Shown here one piece after another: positions 8,849 to 17,630 of a stretch of DNA of 64,000 bases. Made by a program: the position numbers and the translations under genes. The DNA comes from HGM04593 sp964470845 (GTDB lineage Bacteria > Bacteroidota > Bacteroidia > Bacteroidales > Bacteroidaceae), in the NCBI GenBank assembly GCA_964470845.1, contig CAYYEL010000001.1:1-64000 (forward strand), given 5' to 3'. Numbering within the stretch: position 1 is the stretch's first letter; each line of letters opens with the position of its first letter. The notes below the pieces were generated by a model that did not search any database, was not told the origin of the DNA, and saw nothing but the letters and a program-made list of their open reading frames with translations.

Positions 8849-9805
8849 ATGATTTTATCTGTAATAGGCTTTATAGCAGGTATAGTTTTTGTGATTCTCG
8901 GTGCCGACTGGCTGACAAAGGGTGCATCGGCAGTGGCGCGGCGCTTCGGTGTCAGTGAATTGGTTATCGGACTGACAATAGTGGCGCTTGGAACATCGCT
9001 GCCCGAGTTTGTTATAAGTTTGGGGGCGGCAATAAAAGGTAATTCGGGAATTGCATTGGGTAATATTGTGGGCAGTAACATTTTTAACGGAATGTTTATT
9101 TTAGGTGTTGCCTCGCTTATTGCTCCCATACGCTTCAGCGCCAAGATGCTCTCGCGTGAGATTCCCTTTAATCTGTTGGCTTCGGTTGCACTTATCCTTG
9201 TAGCAGGGAATATACTTTATAACAACGCCGAGGGTGGCTTTATAACAAGAAACGGTGGATTGTTACTGCTCTGTTTCTTGATGGTGTTTATAAGATATAC
9301 TTTTTCAATTACAAATGACGACGAACAGGGTGATGAGGCTGTTGCACCTTGTTCGGTAGGCAGGGCTGTTGCGTGTATCGTAGGCGGCCTTGTTGCGCTT
9401 ATTGCGGGCGGCAATATATTTGTCGATGGGGCAACGGAGATTGCTCGTATGCTGGGGTTGTCCGAGGCGGTGATTGGTATAACCATTGTGTCGGCAGGAA
9501 GCTCGTTGCCCGAGCTTGCAGTGTCGGTAAATGCGGCTCGCAAGGGTAATGTCGGTATTGCACTCGGTAATGTATTAGGCAGTAATATACTGAATATATT
9601 CTTTATTCTCGGATGCAGTGCAACGATTACCCCGATAGCTCTTGACGGATTCAGTCCGGTCGATTTTTATATGTTGCTCTTCTCGTCGTTGCTCATATAT
9701 ATAGTAACCAAATTCGGCGGTCGAAGTGTTATAACACGCTTCGAGGGCGTTGTGCTGATAATAGTATATATTATTTATACCGCCTATCTTATAATGAATT
9801 CTTAA
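8849..9805 (+). CDS. Calcium/sodium antiporter (CaCA superfamily, YrbG type)
   Basis: A 318-residue inner-membrane exchanger, typical length for bacterial YrbG-type CaCA proteins, expelling Ca2+ (or exchanging another cation) against Na+ or H+. The two inverted alpha repeats are clear. The first is ALGTSLPEFVISLGAAIKGN followed by GIALGNIVGSNIFN (about residues 47-80). The second is SAGSSLPELAVSVNAARKGN followed by GIALGNVLGSNILN (about 210-250). The acidic residue in each (S/T)LPE motif is the ion-binding glutamate known from the family. About ten hydrophobic segments are present. A separate transcription unit is likely: 94 nt upstream and 125 nt downstream are free of genes. Confidence 0.93.
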   Translation: MILSVIGFIAGIVFVILGADWLTKGASAVARRFGVSELVIGLTIVALGTSLPEFVISLGAAIKGNSGIALGNIVGSNIFNGMFILGVASLIAPIRFSAKMLSREIPFNLLASVALILVAGNILYNNAEGGFITRNGGLLLLCFLMVFIRYTFSITNDDEQGDEAVAPCSVGRAVACIVGGLVALIAGGNIFVDGATEIARMLGLSEAVIGITIVSAGSSLPELAVSVNAARKGNVGIALGNVLGSNILNIFFILGCSATITPIALDGFSPVDFYMLLFSSLLIYIVTKFGGRSVITRFEGVVLIIVYIIYTAYLIMNS

Positions 9806-9930
9806 TTTGCTTTATTCGGCGGAATTTTGTAATTTTACAAAAATATTTTCAAGAATCGTTTCTTGCCGTTTTTTTGCAGGTCGATTGCTTGATAGGATTA
9901 ACAATAGTATAAACAGAATAGTGCGACAAA

Positions 9931-11064
9931 ATGTCTGTAAGTATAGTAAAAGTTACAACTAAAAAGCAGTTGAAGAGATTTATACGCTTCAATTGTGAAC
10001 TGTATAAAGGTAATCCCTATTTTGTACCCGACCTTTACGAGGATATGATTGCGACGCTTGACAAAGAGCGCAACGCAGCGTTTGAATTTTGCGAGGCCGA
10101 TTATTTCCTTGCCTATCGTGGCGACGAGATAGTTGGTCGTGTGGCTGCAATCATAAACAAAAAAGCTAACGAGAAGTGGAACGTGAAGGCAGTGCGTTTC
10201 GGTTGGCTCGACTTTATTGATGACGATGAGGTGTCAAAAGCACTTATAGATACAGTTGAGGCGTGGGGACGCGAGAGGGGTATGCACGAGGTGCAGGGCC
10301 CGCTGGGCTTTACCGATTTTGACCCCGAGGGGCTTCTTATCGAGGGTTTCGACAGGGTGAGTACTATGGCCACAATATACAATTACCCCTACTACGCAGC
10401 GCACATTGAAAAGTTGGGCTACGAGAAAGATGTCGATTGGGTAGAGTATCTGTTCAAAGTACCCGAAAAGAATTGGGAGAAGACTGAGCGTCTGTCGGGG
10501 CTTATTGCCAAACGATACAAACTGCACGTGGTAAAGTGTGATTCGTCGCGTAAATTAGCCAAGAAATATGGTCGTGCGCTATTCGAACTTGTCAACGAGG
10601 CATATGCTCCGCTCTATGGCTTCTCGCCCCTGAGCGACGGGCAGATTAAACAATTTATAAACTCTTATCTGCCGTTGATTGACTTGCGCTTAATATCGCT
10701 CGTTGCCGACGAGAATGATAATCTCGTGGGAATAGGAGTGAGCCTTGCTTCGTATGCAACAGCATTGCAAAAATCGGGCGGAAGGTTGTTCCCCTTTGGC
10801 TGGATACATTTTTTGAAACCTCTTTTTGCACGTCGTCCCAAAAGACTCGACTTTTTACTTATGGCAGTAAAGCCCGAGTATCAGAGCAAAGGTGTAAATG
10901 CAATGATAATAAACGACCTTTTGCCGCGTTATATAGAAATGGGTGTTGTGGATATTGAGAGTAACCCCGAACTCGAAACTAATACAAAGATTCAATCACA
11001 GTGGGAAATGTTCGAGAAAGAACAACATAAACGCCGCAGGGCATATAAGAAGGAACTGTTATAA
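9931..11064 (+). CDS. GNAT-fold N-acetyltransferase-like protein of unknown substrate
   Basis: A 377-residue cytoplasmic protein seen in many Bacteroidota. Its middle and C-terminal parts look like GNAT acetyltransferase folds: residues 40-130 contain YFLAYRGDEIVGRVAAIINK, and about residues 300-345 contain LLMAVKPEYQSKGVNAMIINDL. The latter is a recognisable acetyl-CoA-binding (Q/R)xxGxxx-like segment, though with the core arginine replaced by Gln-Ser-Lys. The conserved GPLGFTDFDPEGLLIEGFD lies at about residues 120-138. No substrate can be assigned. Its stop overlaps the parE start by one base (TAATG), so it is the first gene of a GNAT-parE-coaD-protease operon. Confidence 0.75.
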   Translation: MSVSIVKVTTKKQLKRFIRFNCELYKGNPYFVPDLYEDMIATLDKERNAAFEFCEADYFLAYRGDEIVGRVAAIINKKANEKWNVKAVRFGWLDFIDDDEVSKALIDTVEAWGRERGMHEVQGPLGFTDFDPEGLLIEGFDRVSTMATIYNYPYYAAHIEKLGYEKDVDWVEYLFKVPEKNWEKTERLSGLIAKRYKLHVVKCDSSRKLAKKYGRALFELVNEAYAPLYGFSPLSDGQIKQFINSYLPLIDLRLISLVADENDNLVGIGVSLASYATALQKSGGRLFPFGWIHFLKPLFARRPKRLDFLLMAVKPEYQSKGVNAMIINDLLPRYIEMGVVDIESNPELETNTKIQSQWEMFEKEQHKRRRAYKKELL

Positions 11065-13013
11065 TGGACGAAGATATACTTTTTAACGAGGCCGGACAGG
11101 CGCAGGAGCAGGTGGCATATACCGATGATAATATACGCCATCTTAATGATATGGAACATATTCGTCTGCGTCCGGGAATGTACATCGGTAAGTTGGGCGA
11201 TGGCTCGCAGAGCGATGATGGTGTGTATGTGTTGCTCAAGGAGGTTATTGACAACTGTATAGACGAGTTTAAGATGGGCGCAGGTCGCCGAATAGAGGTT
11301 GATATTGTAGATAATCACTCGGTTACGGTGCGCGACTATGGTCGTGGTATTCCGCAAGGAGCAATGATTGATGCAGTGAGCAAGCTGAATACCGGTGCAA
11401 AATATGACGATAAGGCTTTTAAAAAATCGGTGGGATTGAATGGTGTCGGTCTAAAGGCTGTTAATGCGATGAGTGCCCGATTCGAGGTGCGCAGCCACCG
11501 CGACGGAGTGGTGCGTAAGGCCTCTTTTACCGAGGGAGTGCTTGTATCGGACGTAACCGAGAGTACCAACGAGGAGAATGGTACATTCGTCTCGTTTACC
11601 CCCGACAGCAAGCTGTTCCGCAACTACGAATATCGAGCAGCATTTGTCGAGACAATGTTGCGCAACTACACCTATCTGAACACAGGCCTCATTATAATGT
11701 TCAACGGACGCCGCATAATATCGCGCAACGGCCTTGCCGACCTGTTGACCGATAATATGACGGCCGAGAGCCTCTATCCTATCATTCATCTAAAAGGCGA
11801 AGATATTGAGATTGCATTTACGCACGCGGCACAATATGGCGAGGAGTACTATTCGTTTGTAAACGGACAGCACACGTCGCAAGGAGGTACTCATCAGAGT
11901 GCTTTTAAGGAGCTTGTGGCATCCACCATACACGACTTTTTTACAGCCAAGAATTTCGAGTATAGCGACATACGCAACGGTATTGTGGCAGCAATAGCAA
12001 TAAATATTCAAGAACCGGTGTTCGAGAGCCAGACAAAAGTGAAATTAGGCTCGCTGCGAGTGGCTCCCGATGAAAATAGTACCAGCGTAAAGAAATTCAT
12101 TGGCGATTTTGTAAAGGTAGAGCTCGATAATTTTCTGCATCGCAACCCAGATATAAGCGAGGCGATGCTCGCCAAAATTACAGCATCCGAGAAGGAGCGC
12201 AAAGAACTTGCAGGACTGACCAAGCAGGCACGCGAAAAGGCTAAGAAGGTGAATCTGCACAATCGCAAACTGCGCGACTGCCGCATACACTATAACGACC
12301 CTAAAGGCGACCGCATAGACGAGAGCAGTATATTTATTACAGAGGGCGACTCGGCCAGCGGTTCAATCACAAAAAGCCGCGATGCAAATACTCAAGCAGT
12401 CTTCAGCCTGCGCGGAAAACCACTGAACAGCTATGGAATGAGCCGTGCAGTAGTTTATAAAAACGACGAGTTTAACCTGTTGCAGGCTGCACTGAACATT
12501 GAAGATGGTCTCGACGGATTGCGCTACAATAAGGTAATTGTGGCAACAGATGCCGACGTCGATGGAATGCACATACGTCTGTTGTTGATAACATTCTTTC
12601 TGCAATTCTTCCCCGAACTGATAAAAAAAGGCCACGTATATATTTTACAGACACCGCTGTTCCGCGTGCGCAACAAACGTAAAAATGCACGAGGTAAAAA
12701 GGCAGCAAACGAGTCAAAAGGAAAGGGCGATTTTGAGACAATATACTGTTACACCGAGGAAGAACGCATAGCAGCAATAGAAAAACTCTCGCCCAACCCC
12801 GAAATAACTCGATTCAAAGGTCTCGGAGAAATCTCGCCCGATGAATTCCGTACATTCATCGGCCCTGATATGCGTCTCGAACGCGTAACTATGCACAAGG
12901 ACGACAAGGTAGATGATCTCTTGAGTTATTATATGGGCAAGAATACAATGGAGCGTCAGAATTTTATAATTGACAATCTTGTAGTGGAGGAGGATAAACC
13001 CGATGAAGAATAA
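11064..13013 (+). CDS. parE: DNA topoisomerase IV subunit B
   Basis: A 649-residue ATPase subunit of type IIA topoisomerase IV, which decatenates daughter chromosomes together with ParC (not in this window). The GHKL ATPase domain shows RPGMYIG (36-42), KEVIDNCIDEF with catalytic E60 and N64, DYGRGIP, and GLNGVGLKAVNA. The Toprim region shows ITEGDSASGSI and TDADVDGMHIR. The C-terminal RFKGLGEISPDEFRTFIGP is the short Bacteroidetes ParE form, whereas GyrB normally reads KGLGEMN. The protein is the size of short ParE rather than of an inserted GyrB. It begins on the last base of the preceding stop codon and overlaps coaD by 11 nt. Confidence 0.93.
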   Translation: MDEDILFNEAGQAQEQVAYTDDNIRHLNDMEHIRLRPGMYIGKLGDGSQSDDGVYVLLKEVIDNCIDEFKMGAGRRIEVDIVDNHSVTVRDYGRGIPQGAMIDAVSKLNTGAKYDDKAFKKSVGLNGVGLKAVNAMSARFEVRSHRDGVVRKASFTEGVLVSDVTESTNEENGTFVSFTPDSKLFRNYEYRAAFVETMLRNYTYLNTGLIIMFNGRRIISRNGLADLLTDNMTAESLYPIIHLKGEDIEIAFTHAAQYGEEYYSFVNGQHTSQGGTHQSAFKELVASTIHDFFTAKNFEYSDIRNGIVAAIAINIQEPVFESQTKVKLGSLRVAPDENSTSVKKFIGDFVKVELDNFLHRNPDISEAMLAKITASEKERKELAGLTKQAREKAKKVNLHNRKLRDCRIHYNDPKGDRIDESSIFITEGDSASGSITKSRDANTQAVFSLRGKPLNSYGMSRAVVYKNDEFNLLQAALNIEDGLDGLRYNKVIVATDADVDGMHIRLLLITFFLQFFPELIKKGHVYILQTPLFRVRNKRKNARGKKAANESKGKGDFETIYCYTEEERIAAIEKLSPNPEITRFKGLGEISPDEFRTFIGPDMRLERVTMHKDDKVDDLLSYYMGKNTMERQNFIIDNLVVEEDKPDEE

Positions 13014-13464
13014 AGCAACGGAAACAGGACGTATAGCGCTTTTCGCGGGTACATTCGATCCATTTACATTGGGGCATCATCGCATTGTGCAGCGGGCACT
13101 GCCGCTGTTTTCTCGCGTGGTGGTTGCCGTTGGTCGGAACTCGGGAAAGCAGGCTCTGTTTAACGTCGAGCAACGGCTGCAAGCCATAAGCAGCCTTTAT
13201 GCCGACGAACCGCGCATTGAGGTTGTCGCCTACGATGGTCTAACGGTCGATTTTGCCAAAAGTGTAGCTGCCGATTGTCTGTTAAGGGGCGTGCGCAGTG
13301 TGAAAGACTTTGAGTATGAACGCGAGCTTGCCGATATTAACCGACAGATAAGCGGCATTGAGACGCTGCTGCTCATAAGCGAGCCTCAATATTCGGCAAT
13401 AAGCAGCAGTGTGGTACGCGAGCTTATGCACTATGGCAAGGATGTGTCGAATATGTTACCTTAA
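13003..13464 (+). CDS. coaD: Pantetheine-phosphate adenylyltransferase
   Basis: A 153-residue enzyme of coenzyme A synthesis that transfers AMP from ATP to 4'-phosphopantetheine to make dephospho-CoA. It is a nucleotidyltransferase of the (H/T)xGH family. GTFDPFTLGHH (residues 16-26) carries the TLGH motif. The LLRGVRSVKDFEYE segment (about 90-105) and the C-terminal AISSSVVRELMHYGKDVSNMLP, which corresponds to the ISSTxVRE motif, are all present. The start overlaps the end of parE by 11 nt; no later ATG is available before the active site. Length agrees with the family (about 150-165). Confidence 0.96.
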   Translation: MKNKATETGRIALFAGTFDPFTLGHHRIVQRALPLFSRVVVAVGRNSGKQALFNVEQRLQAISSLYADEPRIEVVAYDGLTVDFAKSVAADCLLRGVRSVKDFEYERELADINRQISGIETLLLISEPQYSAISSSVVRELMHYGKDVSNMLP

Positions 13465-13516
13465 GAGAATAATCATAATAAAAACTTTAATAGAATTTAA
13501 AAGAATTTCTTAGAAT

Positions 13517-15130
13517 ATGAGAAAGAATATTGTTTTATCGTTGATGTTGTTTGCCTTGTCATTTGCGACAGCCGGTGCACAGCAAGATGGGCGTGCTGCT
13601 ATTCCCGAACAGCTTGCCAAACTGCTGTTTTCCGAGAATATAATAACCCGATATTATGTTGACAGCGTTTATGAGGCAAAAATTGTCGAGGCCGGAATAA
13701 AAGCAATGCTCAAAGAACTCGACCCACACTCGACCTATTCAACACCCGACGAGGTTAAGAGCCTCGAAGAGGCTATGCGTGGAAATTTCGAGGGCATAGG
13801 AGTACAATTCAATATAGTAGATGACACACTCTTTGTAATCCAGACAACGCTTGATGGTCCATCCGAGAAGGCCGGAATTTTGCCCGGCGACCGTATAGTT
13901 ACGGTAAACGACACAACAATTGCGGGTGTTAAGATGGATAGAGGCGAGATTGTGAAGCGTCTGCGCGGCGTCAAGGGTTCTGCCGTGAAATTAGAGGTCG
14001 TGCGTCGAGGGCTTTCAGAGCCTCTTGTATTTAATCTTGTGCGCGACAAGATAAATACGTATAGTGTCGATGCTGCATATATGGTCGATAAGAAAGTGGG
14101 CTATATACATATAAATTCTTTTGCGGCAACCACGCATAAGGAGTTTGTTGCAAAGCTCGATTCTTTGAAAAAGCAGGGAATGAAGAATCTTATCCTCGAC
14201 CTTCAAGGTAACGGTGGCGGCTATTTGCAGGCTGCTGTGGATATTGCAAATGAATTCCTCGAACGTGGTCAGCTTGTTGTTTACACTCAAGGGCGTGCTT
14301 TCCCACGATACGACTATCTTGCCGAGGGTGGTGGTCGATTCACCAAGGGTAATGTGGCGGTGATAGTAGATGAAACATCGGCCTCGGCATCCGAGATTCT
14401 TGCAGGCGCTATTCAAGATTGGGACCGAGGTGTGATTGTAGGTCGTCGCTCGTTTGGTAAGGGGCTTGTGCAACGCGCATTTAATCTGCCCGACGGTGCA
14501 ATGATACGTCTGACAATTTCGCGATACTATACACCCTCGGGACGTAATATTCAAAAACCCTATGGCGACTCTATAAGCTATGGCAACGACCTTATGGAAC
14601 GCTATAATCACGGTGAGCTTGTGAGTGCCGACAGCATTCATTTTCCCGACTCGCTTATGATGACCACAAAGCGTTTGGGGCGTACAGTGTATGGTGGCGG
14701 AGGTATTATGCCCGACTATTTTGTGCCACTCGACACTAATAAATATACAAAATATCATCGTGATATTGTGCGCCGAGGAACAATGCTTCAGACAACCTTG
14801 CGCTATCTTGACGATAATCGCGAGAGGCTGCAAAAGGAGTATCCGACAATGCAGAAATTCCGCGATGAATTTGTGGTTGACGATGAACTTCTATCGCGCC
14901 TGCGTACAATGGCTCTGCGCGATAGTATTAAGCCTGTTGGGGGCGAGGATGAGTATCAACGCTCAATCCCTATGCTCTCGTTGCAGATGAAAGCCTTGCT
15001 TGCACGCGACCTTTGGGATATGAGTGAGTATATGGAAATTATAAATACACGCGACGATAATTTCCTTAGGGCCTACGAGCTTGTTGTGCAGCGTAAGATT
15101 GACGCCGTGCTTATGAAGCGTAAGAATTAG
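13517..15130 (+). CDS. S41 family C-terminal processing peptidase
   Basis: A 537-residue exported serine protease of the Ctp/Prc family that cleaves proteins near their C-termini in the periplasm. It has a signal peptide (residues 1-21, ending TAGAQ), a PDZ domain at about residues 90-165 (GIGVQFNIVDDTLFVIQTT, ILPGDRIVTVNDTTIAG) and the S41 core. The nucleophilic serine lies in DETSASASEILAGA and the catalytic lysine in RRSFGKGLVQ, as in the Ser/Lys dyad of the family. About 170 residues follow the protease core. It is the last gene of the GNAT-parE-coaD operon, 52 nt after coaD, and ends at a terminator at 15150-15198. Confidence 0.94.
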   Translation: MRKNIVLSLMLFALSFATAGAQQDGRAAIPEQLAKLLFSENIITRYYVDSVYEAKIVEAGIKAMLKELDPHSTYSTPDEVKSLEEAMRGNFEGIGVQFNIVDDTLFVIQTTLDGPSEKAGILPGDRIVTVNDTTIAGVKMDRGEIVKRLRGVKGSAVKLEVVRRGLSEPLVFNLVRDKINTYSVDAAYMVDKKVGYIHINSFAATTHKEFVAKLDSLKKQGMKNLILDLQGNGGGYLQAAVDIANEFLERGQLVVYTQGRAFPRYDYLAEGGGRFTKGNVAVIVDETSASASEILAGAIQDWDRGVIVGRRSFGKGLVQRAFNLPDGAMIRLTISRYYTPSGRNIQKPYGDSISYGNDLMERYNHGELVSADSIHFPDSLMMTTKRLGRTVYGGGGIMPDYFVPLDTNKYTKYHRDIVRRGTMLQTTLRYLDDNRERLQKEYPTMQKFRDEFVVDDELLSRLRTMALRDSIKPVGGEDEYQRSIPMLSLQMKALLARDLWDMSEYMEIINTRDDNFLRAYELVVQRKIDAVLMKRKN

Positions 15131-15149
15131 TATCTTATATACGGTGCTT

Positions 15150-15198
15150 AAAGCTCCACCCATTGCAATTGTATGTGCAGTGGGTGGAACTTTTTTTT
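15150..15198 (+). terminator. Terminator after the S41 protease
   Basis: CTCCACCCATTGCA (from 15154) pairs with TGCAGTGGGTGGA (15176-15188), with one wobble and one flanking mismatch, followed by a run of eight T (15191-15198). A classical intrinsic terminator closing the parE-coaD-protease unit. Confidence 0.75.
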
Positions 15199-15246
15199 AT
15201 CCTCATTGTTCTATTCTTGTATAAACAACTATAAAAAGAAAGGACT

Positions 15247-15414
15247 ATGAGTATGAAAAAAAAGTATGACGCACCGATGGTAGAGATTGTAGAGTGCGTC
15301 CCTGTACAGATTATTGCTGCGTCGAGTGAGCAGTTGGTCGATGGCGGCGAAATTCCAATGTCGCAAAGAAGTAATAACCGCAGTAGCTCGTGGGGTAATA
15401 TATGGAATAATTAG
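15247..15414 (+). CDS. 55-residue Bacteroidales-type small peptide, function unknown
   Basis: A short open frame from ATG 15247 (or ATG 15253) to TAG 15412. It starts with a Lys-rich MKKKYDAPMVEIVE, followed by a hydrophobic stretch VPVQIIAASS. A polar middle part then leads to a Ser/Asn/Trp-rich tail SSSWGNIWNN. This pattern (MKKxYxxPxVExVE, small residues, C-terminal W-x-W) recalls many short unannotated proteins I associate with Bacteroidales genomes, often next to fimbrillin-like lipoproteins. There is no clear signal peptide or helix-turn-helix. The stop is 22 nt before the lipoprotein start, so the two are probably one transcript. A peptide precursor, a secreted peptide or a small regulator are all possible; I cannot choose. 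Confidence 0.72.
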   Translation: MSMKKKYDAPMVEIVECVPVQIIAASSEQLVDGGEIPMSQRSNNRSSSWGNIWNN

Positions 15415-15436
15415 ATAATATAAAATTGTGTGTATA

Positions 15437-16294
15437 ATGAAAAAAACAGCTTTAATGTTACTGATGCCGCTGGTAGTGGCAGTAGGGTGTAGCAACGAGG
15501 AAGAGATTACTTTATCCGCAGAGCCGATGATTATTTCGGCTGCGATAGATAATGAAGAGGCTGCACGTACAACCTTGTCGGGTGATGCTAAAAGCGTCTT
15601 TTGGGAAAAGAACGACTCGCTTAGTGTTTTTTTGGGTGGAAACATTATGAACTGTGCTGTTGTCTATGGTGAACCCGATGGCAGTGATGCTCTCTTTATA
15701 GTGGATGGTAGTTTTATAATTGGTGGAACGGTGGATAAAGAGGGTGATTTCTACACTAATTTGGCTCTTTACCCATATTATGCTTCGGCTGTATTGGTGG
15801 CGAGTGATACGGTAAAGACTTATTTCCCGGCTACACAAAAGGCTGTGCTGCAATCAATCCCCGATGGCTCTCCTATGGTGGCTGCCGTTGGTAATGTAAG
15901 TACAACTACTTTTACTTTTAAGAATGTGTGCAGTTTTATACGGTTTAATATCAGTACGACGGGGGCGTTGGCTGTTTCGCGTATTGTGCTGACAGCCGAG
16001 GATAAACCCCTTGCGGGTGATATTCTTATAAATATCGAGGAGGGAGGGCTGCCTTCGTCGCAAGTGCTTGAGGATAATTCTGTTAATACAATTACACTCG
16101 AATGCGACCGAATGCCCATAGGCCCTACTCCCACGGCGGTGTTTATGGCTGTTATTCCCGGTGAGTTTGAGAATGAAAAGTGGAATGTCGAGATTTTTGA
16201 GGAGAATGGTGGGTCGGTAAAATATCTGCTGCCCGAGTTTACATTGGAACGCAGGAATTATTATACTCTTAACATTGATTATACTCTCGATTGA
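15437..16294 (+). CDS. Fimbrillin-like lipoprotein
   Basis: A 285-residue lipoprotein. The start at ATG 15437 gives a lipoprotein signal (MKKTALMLLMPLVVAVGC) with the cysteine at residue 18; an in-frame GTG at 15428 adds nothing useful. The mature part is all-beta in pattern. It follows the arrangement of fimbrillin-like proteins: RTTLSGDAKSVFWEKNDSLSVF near the start, FTFKNVCSFIRFNIST in the middle, and a C-terminal RRNYYTLNIDYTLD strand that closes the fold. Members may be minor pilus subunits or surface lipoproteins; no fimbrial usher or anchor genes are nearby. It forms a small unit with the 55-residue peptide upstream. Its last 16 nt overlap the convergent methyltransferase gene. Confidence 0.8.
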   Translation: MKKTALMLLMPLVVAVGCSNEEEITLSAEPMIISAAIDNEEAARTTLSGDAKSVFWEKNDSLSVFLGGNIMNCAVVYGEPDGSDALFIVDGSFIIGGTVDKEGDFYTNLALYPYYASAVLVASDTVKTYFPATQKAVLQSIPDGSPMVAAVGNVSTTTFTFKNVCSFIRFNISTTGALAVSRIVLTAEDKPLAGDILINIEEGGLPSSQVLEDNSVNTITLECDRMPIGPTPTAVFMAVIPGEFENEKWNVEIFEENGGSVKYLLPEFTLERRNYYTLNIDYTLD

Positions 16295-17469
16295 TGGGTC
16301 TTACGGCATCTGATAAGTATCTTATCGCCGTTATTGAGGGTGGTGGCAAATATATATATGTCGCCGCCCTCGGCTATTTTCAGACGTTTACGCAGCCCCT
16401 CGACGCTATCGGGAAAGTTGCGTACTGTGATATTGGCTTGTTTAATGCCATCGAGCAGCCTTTTTGTCTCTTTTTTTGGGAATGGGCTTACGGCCTCTAC
16501 TGTAAATATCCGTCCGGGAAAATCGCTTATGAGTGTTTGGGAGGTGAACAGCTGGCTGTTGGGATGTAGCTTTTCGATGTTCATTGTGTGTGATAGTGCC
16601 GCATTGCAACCGCCTTTCTGTATTGCTGAATTGGGCTCGTAAAGGTACTCTTTTACGCTGTCAGTGTATGTTGCCGATGTCTGTGCTGCTTCGATTGTGG
16701 TGCTGAATCGTTGGTTGCTGTCTTTCTGTATGTTTATGCAGTGCAGACCTATTGGAGTACTCTCTGTGCTGTGTGCCAAAATGAGCAACAGCTCTTTACA
16801 CTCGTTATTGACTGCTATTATGTGTACCTCTTTTATGTAGCGCAGATTGCGGCAGGCGGCGGTAATATCGAGCATTGGCGAGCATTTTATCATTGCCTTG
16901 TTGCATCGGCTCATAAGGCGCTCCTCTAAAAGGGGAATGTCGGGTTCGCAGTCGGATAGGGCAACTACTCTGCCGCCTACTCTGTCGCGTCGGGCAGGGT
17001 CGGCATATATCCAATCGCAGTGGGGTAGCGTGTCGATAATCTCCTCGCATACAGCGTTTTTAACCTCTATATGCTTAAGATTCAGTAATTTGAAATTGTG
17101 TCGGGCAATATTGCACAGGCTGCTGTTGCGCTCAATATATATTGCGCTGTCGAAATTTTGTGCCATATAGCTGCAATCAATGCCGAAGCCTCCGGTGAGG
17201 TCGGCCATTCTGCTTCCCTGTGCTATTTGTGCTTTGTAACGTGCTGTTGCTTCGGATGAGCATTGTTCCATTGATAATCGCACGGGGTATATTATATCGC
17301 TTATGGCTGCCCAAGCGGGTAGTTTGTCTTTTGCAATCTGCCATCCTTGAATTTGTGTAACAGCCTCGCGTATATCTACGCTTGGATAGCGTGCTGCTTG
17401 CAGGGCAAGCACGCGTATGTCGTCGTTGCGGTGTGCTGCTATAAATTCTTTTGTCTCTTGGTTGAACAT
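16279..17469 (-). CDS. Class I SAM methyltransferase with THUMP-like C-terminal domain
   Basis: A 396-residue cytoplasmic protein, probably an RNA methyltransferase. The AdoMet fold begins at about residue 93 with MADLTGGFGIDCSYMAQNF (motif I), continues with an acidic strand-2 end (IYIERNSSLCNIA) and has the catalytic-loop-like YADPARRD (DPAR form, around residue 158). A C-terminal part from about residue 300 fits the THUMP-like/PG1098 arrangement described for Bacteroidetes members. The RNA target is unknown. A good promoter lies upstream (17503-17533). Its 3' end overlaps the convergent lipoprotein gene by 16 nt. Confidence 0.82.
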   Translation of the reverse strand: MFNQETKEFIAAHRNDDIRVLALQAARYPSVDIREAVTQIQGWQIAKDKLPAWAAISDIIYPVRLSMEQCSSEATARYKAQIAQGSRMADLTGGFGIDCSYMAQNFDSAIYIERNSSLCNIARHNFKLLNLKHIEVKNAVCEEIIDTLPHCDWIYADPARRDRVGGRVVALSDCEPDIPLLEERLMSRCNKAMIKCSPMLDITAACRNLRYIKEVHIIAVNNECKELLLILAHSTESTPIGLHCINIQKDSNQRFSTTIEAAQTSATYTDSVKEYLYEPNSAIQKGGCNAALSHTMNIEKLHPNSQLFTSQTLISDFPGRIFTVEAVSPFPKKETKRLLDGIKQANITVRNFPDSVEGLRKRLKIAEGGDIYIFATTLNNGDKILIRCRKTHQSRV

Positions 17470-17502
17470 AGGGCGACCGATTGGTTTTTTTCTATTGTTC
17501 TA

Positions 17503-17533
17503 CAAAGTTAGTGCGATTATTTTTATCTGCAAT
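17503..17533 (-). promoter_or_regulatory. Promoter of the SAM methyltransferase gene
   Basis: On the minus strand ATTG (17530-17533) is followed after 19 nt by TAACTTTG (17503-17510). This is an exact match to the Bacteroidetes -7 consensus with consensus spacing. Transcription would start some 25-30 nt before the methyltransferase ATG at 17469. Confidence 0.6.
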
Positions 17534-17564
17534 AATGCTGTTTGAAGTTTTATCGGGTGGTGGG

Positions 17565-17598
17565 AAAAAAGCGTCGGCTCATAAACGAGCCGACGCTT
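17565..17598 (-). terminator. Terminator of pckA
   Basis: AAGCGTCGGCTC (17569-17580) and GAGCCGACGCTT (17587-17598) form a perfect 12-bp stem with a 6-nt loop. Read on the minus strand the stem ends in a run of T (17570 down to 17565). It sits 33 nt after the pckA stop codon. Confidence 0.88.
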
Positions 17599-17630
17599 GA
17601 TTATCTATTTGAAACTATGAAAGTATTCAA

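Noticed and set aside
14015..14833. 272-codon open frame on the minus strand
   Set aside because: Lies wholly inside the S41 protease gene in antisense; no family features or promoter.
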